DNA from: Acidobacteriota bacterium | GTDB lineage: Bacteria > Actinomycetota > Acidimicrobiia > Acidimicrobiales > UBA8190 | Assembly: GCA_028872975.1 (NCBI GenBank) | Contig: JAGWNV010000072.1 | Span: 1 to 9,888, forward strand | Direction: 5' to 3' | Length of the DNA: 9,888 nucleotides | Part shown: positions 4,979-9,888 of the stretch, piece by piece | Layout: every line of letters begins with the position of its first letter | Position numbering within the stretch: the first letter of the stretch is position 1 | Position numbers and translations under genes: made by a program | The notes under the pieces: model-generated | What the model was told of the DNA's origin: nothing | Database searches by the model: none | What the model saw: the letters and a program-made list of their open reading frames with translations, nothing else

Positions 4979-6166
4979 ATGGACCTCCGCGAAAGCCCTG
5001 ACGACGCCGCCTTTCGAAGCGAGGCCCGGGGGTGGCTCGAGGCGAGTCTCGCCGGCGAGTTCGCCGAGGCCCGGGGACTGGGCCGGGCCGGCAACGAGCA
5101 CGAGGGCCGGGAGCTCCGGATCGCCTGGGAGCGCCACCTCGGCCGTCACGGCTGGAGCTGCGTCGGCTGGCCGGCCTCGGCCGGGGGCCGGGGGGCGACC
5201 ATGGCCCAGCAGGTGATCTGGAACGAGGAGTACGTCCGGGCCGACGCGCCGGCCCGGGTCGGGGTCATGGGCGAAGGGCTCCTCGGGCCGACCCTCATCG
5301 CCTACGGGACCCCCGAGCAGAAGGACCGGTTCCTCGAGCCCATCCGGCTCGGGACCGAGCTGTGGTGCCAGGGGTACTCCGAGCCCGACGCCGGGTCGGA
5401 CCTGGCCAACGTCCAGACCCGGGCCGTCCTCGACGGCGACGAGTGGGTGATCGAGGGCCAGAAGGTCTGGACCTCTTACGCCCAGTGGGCCGACTGGTGC
5501 TTCGTGGTGGTCCGGACCGACCCCGGCCAGACCCGTCACCGGGGACTCTCCTATCTCCTCGTCCCGATGGACCAACCGGGCATCGAGGTCCGGCCCATCC
5601 GCCAGCTCACCGGGACGGCCGAGTTCAACGAGGTCTTCTTCGACGGGGCCCGGACCGCCGCCGACATGGTCGTCGGCGCAGTCGACGACGGCTGGCGGGT
5701 GGCCCTCGCCACCCTTGCCTTCGAGCGGGGCGTGGGTCTCCTCGGCGACGTCGTCCATTTCCGTCGCCAGCTCGACCATCTCCTCGAGGTGGCCCGGGCC
5801 AACGGCGCCGCCAATGACCCGGTGGCGCGTCAGCGGCTGTCGGAGGTCTGGGCCCGGCTCTACGTCCTACGGCTCAACACCCTCCGGTCCCTCACCGGTG
5901 TGGAGGGCCCGACCGCCTCCCCCCAGGCCTCGATCTCGAAGCTCTTCTGGGCGTCCTGGCACCGGGACATGGGGGAGCTCGCCATGGACGTCCTCGGGGC
6001 CCGGGCCATGGCGCCCGGTGGGGACCCGGTGGAGGCGGAACTGGCTCGGGTGTTCCTGTTCTCCCGGTCCGACACGATCTACGGGGGATCGAACGAGATC
6101 CAGCGGAACATCATCGGCGAGCGGGTCCTCGGCCTCCCCCCCGAGCCCAAGGCGGCGGCCGGATGA
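4979..6166 (+). CDS. fadE30: Acyl-CoA dehydrogenase, FadE30-like (5-OH-HIP-CoA dehydrogenase candidate)
   Basis: FAD-dependent cytoplasmic acyl-CoA dehydrogenase, 395 residues, full length. Visible blocks are GEGLLGPTLIAYGTPEQK (98-115), the flavin/substrate motif CQGYSEPDAGSDLANVQTR (130-148), GQKVWTSYAQWADW (160-173), QLTGTAEFNEVFFDGART (209-226), AFERG (247-251) and IYGGSNEIQRNIIGERVLGLP (367-387). These blocks match my recollection of mycobacterial FadE30, which desaturates the propionyl side chain of 5-hydroxy-HIP-CoA in steroid C/D-ring breakdown; the ipdF- and fadD3-like genes that follow strengthen this. The Glu of the usual Y-E-G-T active-site motif is Gly369, so the base may be Glu249 in AFERG, as in isovaleryl- and long-chain acyl-CoA dehydrogenases, or come from a partner subunit. 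The start was chosen where homology begins; the frame is open far upstream. Its stop overlaps the next start as ATGA. Another FadE with a similar bulky CoA substrate remains possible. Confidence 0.88.
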   Translation: MDLRESPDDAAFRSEARGWLEASLAGEFAEARGLGRAGNEHEGRELRIAWERHLGRHGWSCVGWPASAGGRGATMAQQVIWNEEYVRADAPARVGVMGEGLLGPTLIAYGTPEQKDRFLEPIRLGTELWCQGYSEPDAGSDLANVQTRAVLDGDEWVIEGQKVWTSYAQWADWCFVVVRTDPGQTRHRGLSYLLVPMDQPGIEVRPIRQLTGTAEFNEVFFDGARTAADMVVGAVDDGWRVALATLAFERGVGLLGDVVHFRRQLDHLLEVARANGAANDPVARQRLSEVWARLYVLRLNTLRSLTGVEGPTASPQASISKLFWASWHRDMGELAMDVLGARAMAPGGDPVEAELARVFLFSRSDTIYGGSNEIQRNIIGERVLGLPPEPKAAAG

Positions 6167-6942
6167 GTCCCACGCCCACGCCCGTGCCCGGTCACGGCCT
6201 GCTCGCCGGAAAGGTCGTCGTGGTGACGGCGGCAGCCGGGACCGGGATCGGCTTCGCCACCGCCGAGCGGTGCGCCGAGGAAGGCGCCGTCGTCGTAGTC
6301 TCCGACGCCCACGAGCGGCGGCTGTCGGAGGCGGCCGACCGGCTCGGCGACCGGTTCGGGACCCGGCCCCTCGCGGTCGCCTGCAACGTGACGGTGGAGG
6401 AGGAGGTCCAGGCCCTCTACCGGGCGGCCGTCGCCGAACACGGCAGGCTCGACGTGGCCGTCAACAACGCCGGCCTCGGTGGCACCGTCTCCCTCGTCGA
6501 GATGACCGACGACCAGTGGCAGGCCGTCCTGGAGGTGACCCTGACCGGGACGATGCGGTGCACCCGGGCCGCCCTTCGGATCATGTACGACCAGGGCCAG
6601 GGGGTCGTGGTGAACAACGCCTCGGTCCTCGGCTGGCGGGCCCAGGCCGGCCAGGCCCACTACGCGGCGGCCAAGGCGGGGGTGATGGCCCTCACCCGCT
6701 GCGCGGCGGCAGAAGCGGCTTCGAAGGGAGTGAGGGTCAACGCCGTGTCGCCGAGCCTCGCCCTCCACCCCTTCCTCAACCGGGCGATCTCCGACGAGGA
6801 GCTCGAGAAGCTCCGCCAGCGGGAGCTCTTCGGGCGGTCGGCGGAGACCTGGGAGGTGGCGAACGTCGTCGTGTTCCTGGCCAGCGACTACTCCTCCTAC
6901 ATGAGCGGCGAGGTGGTCTCGGTGTCGTCGCAGCACCCGTGA
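6163..6942 (+). CDS. ipdF: Short-chain dehydrogenase, IpdF-like (steroid ring C/D catabolism)
   Basis: NAD(P)-dependent short-chain dehydrogenase of 259 residues with a Rossmann fold. The opening GHGLLAGKVVVVTAAAGTGIG (residues 10-30), NNASVLGWRAQ (151-161), HYAAAKAGVMALTRC (166-180), VRVNAVSPSLA (190-200) and the final SVSSQHP match my recollection of M. tuberculosis IpdF (Rv3559c). That enzyme oxidises the 5-hydroxyl of the shortened indane-CoA intermediate before ring opening. Catalytic Ser154, Tyr167 and Lys171 are present. Asp48 at the end of the second strand favours NAD. The glycine loop is TAAAGTGIG, one residue longer than the classical TGxxxGIG and without its first Gly. The Asn usual in the catalytic tetrad is Thr126. 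The start overlaps the fadE30 stop (ATGA) and the stop overlaps the fadD3 start (GTGA), so the three genes are coupled. Confidence 0.88.
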   Translation: MSPTPTPVPGHGLLAGKVVVVTAAAGTGIGFATAERCAEEGAVVVVSDAHERRLSEAADRLGDRFGTRPLAVACNVTVEEEVQALYRAAVAEHGRLDVAVNNAGLGGTVSLVEMTDDQWQAVLEVTLTGTMRCTRAALRIMYDQGQGVVVNNASVLGWRAQAGQAHYAAAKAGVMALTRCAAAEAASKGVRVNAVSPSLALHPFLNRAISDEELEKLRQRELFGRSAETWEVANVVVFLASDYSSYMSGEVVSVSSQHP

Positions 6943-8636
6943 GCACGACGGCCGCCGGCGAAGATCCGAGAGGCGACCTCCGGTGGGGGTCGATCCCCGG
7001 CCTCGTCGCCGACGCCGCGGCGCGGTTCGGGGAGGCCGAGGCCCTCGTCGACGGCGGGACGAGGCTGAGCTTCCGGGCCCTCGCCGAGGGGGCCCTCCAG
7101 GTCACCCGGGCCGTCATGGCCACCGGGCTCGAGCCGGGGGAGCGGATCGCTCTGTGGGCGCCCAACTCGGCCCGCTGGGCCCTCGCCGCCCTCGGGGTCC
7201 TCGGGGCGGGGGGCGTCCTCGTCCCCCTGAACACGAGGTTCAAGGGGCCCGAGGCCGCCTACGTCCTCCGCCGGTCCCGGGCCAGGATGCTCCTCACCGT
7301 GGGGGGGTTCCTCGGGACCGACTATCCCGCCATGCTCGTAGGCGAGGACGTCCCCGCCCTCGAGCGGATCGTGGTCCTCGACGAGGGCGCCGGCGAGGAG
7401 AGCGTCCTCACCAACGCCGAGGAGGTGCCGGTCTTCGCCTGGCAGGAGTTCCTCGACGCCGCCGACGGGGTGGTGGAGGGCCCCTGCGGCGTCGTGGGCG
7501 TCCCGGTCACCGAGGCCGCCGCCGGGGCTCGGTGGCGATCGGTGGAGGGCGGGGACCTGTCGGATCTCATCTTCACCTCGGGGACCACGGGGTCGCCGAA
7601 GGGGGCGATGGCCACCCACGCCCAGTCCCTTCGGACCTTCGCCACCTGGTCGGCCGTCGTGGGACTCTCGGAGGGCGACCGGTACCTCGTCGTGAACCCC
7701 TTCTTCCACACCTTCGGCTACAAGGCCGGCATCCTCGCCTGTCTCATGCAGGGCGCCGCCATCGTCCCCCTCGCCGTCTTCGACGTCGACAAGGTGCTCG
7801 AGACGGTGGAGACCGAGCGGATCTCGGTCCTCCCCGGGCCCCCCACCCTCTACCAGTCGATCCTCGAGCGCACCGACCGGGACGCCCGGGACCTCTCGAG
7901 CCTCCGGCTGGCGGTGACGGGGGCGGCGGTCGTCCCCGTCGAGCTCGTCCGGCGGATGAGGGCCGAGCTCTCCTTCTCGACGGTCCTCACCGCCTACGGG
8001 CTCACCGAGTCCACGGGGGTGGTGACCATGTGCCGGCAAGGGGACCCGCCCGAGGTGATCGCCTCGACCTCGGGCCGGCCCATCCCCGACGTGCGGGTCC
8101 GGATCGCCGACGACACCGGCCAAGAGGTCCCGAGCGGTGAGCCGGGGGAGGTCCTCGTCCGGGGCTACACCGTGACCCAGGGTTACGTGGAGGACCCCGA
8201 GGCGACGGCCGAGGCGATCGACGCCGAGGGCTGGCTCCACACCGGCGACATCGGGGTGGTCGACGACGAGGGGAACCTCCGGATCACCGACCGGAAGAAG
8301 GACATGTTCATCGTCGGGGGCTTCAACGTCTATCCGGCCGAGGTGGAGGGAACCCTTCTCCGGCACCCGGCGGTGGGCCAGGTGGCCGTGGTCGGCGTCC
8401 CCGACGACCGCCTCGGGGAGGTGGGGCGCGCCTTCGTCGTCCCCCGGGCCACCGTCGCCGAGGAGGACCGGGCCCCGTTGGCCGGGGACCTCGTCGCCTG
8501 GGCCCGGGAGCAGATGGCCAACTACAAGGTGCCGCGCAGCGTGGTGGTGGTCGAGAGCCTGCCCACCAACGCCAGCGGCAAGGTGCTCAAGGTCGAGCTC
8601 CGCCGCACCGGCGGGCCCTTCACCGAAGGCCGATAA
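6939..8636 (+). CDS. fadD3: Acyl-CoA synthetase, FadD3-like (HIP--CoA ligase candidate)
   Basis: ATP-dependent acyl-CoA ligase of the ANL superfamily; FadD3 of mycobacteria and rhodococci activates the steroid-derived indane propionate HIP with ATP and CoA. Motifs in order are the early block APNSARWALAALG (74-86), PLNTRFKG (96-103), the P-loop FTSGTTGSPKG (212-222), VNPFFHTFGYKAG (252-264), the A5 motif YGLTES (353-358), TGD (435-437), the hinge DRKKDMFIVGGFNVYPAE (451-468) and the catalytic lysine Lys548 in NASGK. At 565 residues it is longer than mycobacterial FadD3 (about 500). Extra sequence appears to lie at about 140-205, before the P-loop, together with a short N-terminal extension. 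The frame is open far upstream, but GTG at 6939 is chosen because it forms a GTGA overlap with the ipdF stop and the N-terminal family domain begins soon after. Membership of the ligase superfamily is certain; substrate HIP is inferred from the gene trio and FadD3-like motifs. Confidence 0.88.
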   Translation: MSTTAAGEDPRGDLRWGSIPGLVADAAARFGEAEALVDGGTRLSFRALAEGALQVTRAVMATGLEPGERIALWAPNSARWALAALGVLGAGGVLVPLNTRFKGPEAAYVLRRSRARMLLTVGGFLGTDYPAMLVGEDVPALERIVVLDEGAGEESVLTNAEEVPVFAWQEFLDAADGVVEGPCGVVGVPVTEAAAGARWRSVEGGDLSDLIFTSGTTGSPKGAMATHAQSLRTFATWSAVVGLSEGDRYLVVNPFFHTFGYKAGILACLMQGAAIVPLAVFDVDKVLETVETERISVLPGPPTLYQSILERTDRDARDLSSLRLAVTGAAVVPVELVRRMRAELSFSTVLTAYGLTESTGVVTMCRQGDPPEVIASTSGRPIPDVRVRIADDTGQEVPSGEPGEVLVRGYTVTQGYVEDPEATAEAIDAEGWLHTGDIGVVDDEGNLRITDRKKDMFIVGGFNVYPAEVEGTLLRHPAVGQVAVVGVPDDRLGEVGRAFVVPRATVAEEDRAPLAGDLVAWAREQMANYKVPRSVVVVESLPTNASGKVLKVELRRTGGPFTEGR

Positions 8637-8641
8637 GGAGG
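8635..8641 (+). promoter_or_regulatory. Perfect Shine-Dalgarno AAGGAGG for the alcohol dehydrogenase
   Basis: AAGGAGG overlaps the last two bases of the fadD3 stop codon and lies five bases before the ATG at 8647. This fixes the start and ties the fourth gene to the operon. It is the best ribosome site found in the window, unlike the leaderless or overlap-coupled starts of the three genes before it. Confidence 0.8.
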
Positions 8642-8646
8642 AACCG

Positions 8647-9753
8647 ATGCGGGGGATCGTCTACACCGGGACCGACGCCGAGGTCACCGAGGCGCTCGAG
8701 ATCGGCGAACCCGGCCCGACCGAGGTGAAGGTGAAGATCGAGGCGGCCGGCGTCTGCCACTCCGACCTGTCGGTCATCGACGGGACCATCCCCTGGAAGG
8801 CCCCCTCGGTCCTCGGCCACGAGGGGGCCGGCGTGGTGGCGGCGGTGGGGTCCTCGGTCCGGTCGGTCAAGCCGGGCGACCACGTCGTCATCGCCACCCT
8901 GGCCAGCTGCGGGACCTGTCGGGCCTGTAGCACCGGCCACCCCACCTGGTGCATCCGGACCCTCGGGAACGTCTCGACGCCGTTCACCTTCGCTGGCCAG
9001 CCCGCCTCCAACTTCGCGGCGGCGTCGGTCTTCGCCGAGTACACGATCGTCCAAGAGGTCCAGGCCGTCCCCATCGCGCCGGAGGTGCCCTTCACCTCGG
9101 CCTGCCTCATCGGCTGCGGCGTCCTCACCGGGGTCGGCGCCGTGCTCAACCGGGCCAAGGTCCCCCCCGGGGACACCGCCGCTGTCTTCGGCGTCGGCGG
9201 GGTGGGGCTGAACGTCATCCAGGGCCTCCGGCTGTCGGGGGCGAGCCGGATCGTCGCCGTCGACACCGTCGCCGGCAAGGAGGACCTGGCCCGCCGGTTC
9301 GGAGCCACCCACTTCGTCGACGCCTCGGCCACCGACGCCGTGGCCGAGATCAAGAAGGTGGTGCCCCACGACCCCCGGGCCGTCCCGGGTGCCCTCGGCC
9401 CTGGCGGGGTCACCTGGAGCTTCGACTGTGTCGGCCACCCCGCCGTGCTCCGCAACGCCCTCGACGCCCTGGACTGGGGCGGTACCGCCGTCGCCATCGG
9501 CATCCCTCCCCGGGGGGCCGAGGTGGCCGTCGACGTGAACAACCTCGCCTACGTCGACCGAGGTCTCCTCGGCTGCCGGTACGGGTCGGCCCGGCCCCAT
9601 CAGGACATCCCCCTCATGGTGGAGCTCTACCGGGAGGGCCGGCTCATGCTCGACGAGCTCGTCACCGCCACCGCACCCCTCGAGGGCTTCCGGGACATCG
9701 TCGAGGCCATGCACGAGGGCAAGCTCGCCCGGGGCGTCCTCACCTTCTCCTAG
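8647..9753 (+). CDS. Zinc-dependent alcohol dehydrogenase, medium-chain family
   Basis: Cytoplasmic NAD(P)-dependent medium-chain dehydrogenase of 368 residues, full length. Catalytic zinc ligands are Cys37 (GVCHSD), His58 with Glu59 (GHEGAG) and Cys157 (IGCGVLTG). The structural zinc site is complete with Cys88, Cys91, Cys94 and Cys102. The nucleotide-binding motif GVGGVG spans 182-187, and Asp206 (IVAVD) predicts preference for NAD over NADP. The overall pattern is that of class-III/AdhD-like actinobacterial dehydrogenases acting on alcohols or hydroxy-acyl compounds; I cannot name the substrate. It is the last gene of the operon, ten bases after the fadD3 stop, and is followed by a strong hairpin. 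It could interconvert a hydroxyl and ketone in the same pathway, for example reducing the HIP-CoA C5 ketone or handling a side-chain alcohol; this is inference from position only. Confidence 0.9.
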   Translation: MRGIVYTGTDAEVTEALEIGEPGPTEVKVKIEAAGVCHSDLSVIDGTIPWKAPSVLGHEGAGVVAAVGSSVRSVKPGDHVVIATLASCGTCRACSTGHPTWCIRTLGNVSTPFTFAGQPASNFAAASVFAEYTIVQEVQAVPIAPEVPFTSACLIGCGVLTGVGAVLNRAKVPPGDTAAVFGVGGVGLNVIQGLRLSGASRIVAVDTVAGKEDLARRFGATHFVDASATDAVAEIKKVVPHDPRAVPGALGPGGVTWSFDCVGHPAVLRNALDALDWGGTAVAIGIPPRGAEVAVDVNNLAYVDRGLLGCRYGSARPHQDIPLMVELYREGRLMLDELVTATAPLEGFRDIVEAMHEGKLARGVLTFS

Positions 9754-9795
9754 CCCGACCCCGGTCGGGTCGCCCTGGCGGGACCGACCCGGCCG
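9754..9795. terminator. Hairpin terminator between converging genes
   Basis: Directly after the dehydrogenase stop, two competing stems can form. A short one is CCCGACC / GGTCGGG (9754-9769). A longer one is CGGTCGGGTCG (9762-9772) with CGACCCGGCCG (9785-9795), containing one T-G wobble. It sits between the ends of two converging genes, one base from the stop of the right-hand gene, so a bidirectional terminator is the natural reading. There is no clear T-run. Confidence 0.65.
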
Positions 9796-9796
9796 C

Positions 9797-9888
9797 TCAC
9801 AAGGGGGGTACGTGGGCGAAGGCGGCGATCACGAAGAAGAGGCCGAGGAGCACCCAGGCACCTCCGGCCCACCGACGGCTCGCCGGCG
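9797..9888 (-). CDS. C-terminal end of an unknown membrane protein (partial)
   Basis: Only the last 29 codons plus the TGA stop (9797-9799) are in the window; the start lies beyond the right edge. The visible end carries an Arg-rich turn (SRRW) and one hydrophobic helix (AWVLLGLFFVIAAFAHV) and ends VPPL. This is a typical last transmembrane segment of a small or multi-pass membrane protein. The family cannot be identified from this fragment. It converges on the four-gene operon across the hairpin at 9754-9795, so it is not part of that transcript. Confidence 0.6.
   Translation of the reverse strand, partial: PASRRWAGGAWVLLGLFFVIAAFAHVPPL

Noticed and set aside
6897..8366. A 489-codon open frame antisense to the fadD3-like gene
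   Set aside because: Its translation is Gly/Asp/Pro/Arg-rich with no domain pattern; long antisense frames are expected opposite GC-rich genes with G/C third positions.
1..9888. Mobile element, prophage, CRISPR array or defence island
   Set aside because: No transposase, integrase, terminal repeats, spaced repeats or defence domains seen on either strand; gene content is metabolic and housekeeping.

Overview
The window is very GC-rich (roughly 70% by eye), with almost exclusively G/C third codon positions, ATGA/GTGA stop-start overlaps, TAnnnT -10-like boxes just upstream of start codons, and a set of actinobacterial gene families. It most likely comes from a high-GC actinobacterial chromosome. 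The gene types would fit an Acidimicrobiia-like or mycolic-type lineage, but the exact lineage cannot be settled from this sequence.

Layout, left to right. (1) Positions 1-1782, minus strand: a 14-helix DHA2-type MFS exporter whose C-terminus runs off the left edge. Its start lies just downstream of a perfect TTACGT-GA-ACGTAA palindrome. (2) Positions 1968-3155, plus: a full-length DUF1015 (COG4198) protein of unknown function. (3) Positions 3156-3489: a non-coding gap with two GC-rich hairpins. (4) Positions 3490-3921, plus: a stand-alone single-stranded-DNA-binding protein without the usual acidic C-terminal tip, followed by a 16-bp perfect inverted repeat that looks like a terminator. (5) Positions 4033-4442, plus: two small overlapping ORFs, a 53-residue single-pass membrane protein and an 83-residue unknown protein. 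The second overlaps tail-to-tail with (6) msrB (4394-4792, minus), a zinc-binding one-cysteine methionine-R-sulfoxide reductase. (7) Positions 4979-9753, plus: a tight four-gene operon of acyl-CoA dehydrogenase (FadE30-like), short-chain dehydrogenase (IpdF-like), acyl-CoA synthetase (FadD3-like) and a zinc alcohol dehydrogenase. (8) A strong hairpin separates this operon from the 3' end of a converging membrane-protein gene at the right edge (9797-9888, minus).

The metabolic centre is the operon. Its first three genes resemble, in kind and grouping, the mycobacterial fadE30-ipdF-fadD3 set of the KstR2 regulon, which breaks down steroid rings C and D via the indane propionate HIP. FadD3 activates HIP to HIP-CoA, FadE30 starts beta-oxidation of the propionyl side chain, and IpdF oxidises the C5 hydroxyl of the shortened ring compound. 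The fourth gene, a medium-chain zinc dehydrogenase translated from its own strong Shine-Dalgarno, is not part of that known trio in the KstR2 regulon as I know it. It is the least explained member here. Ring-opening genes (IpdAB, IpdC, EchA20) are not in the window.

I found no CRISPR array, transposon, prophage or RNA gene. The nearest things to undescribed biology are the 53-aa/83-aa gene pair converging on msrB, the tip-less SSB, and the fourth dehydrogenase of the steroid-type operon.
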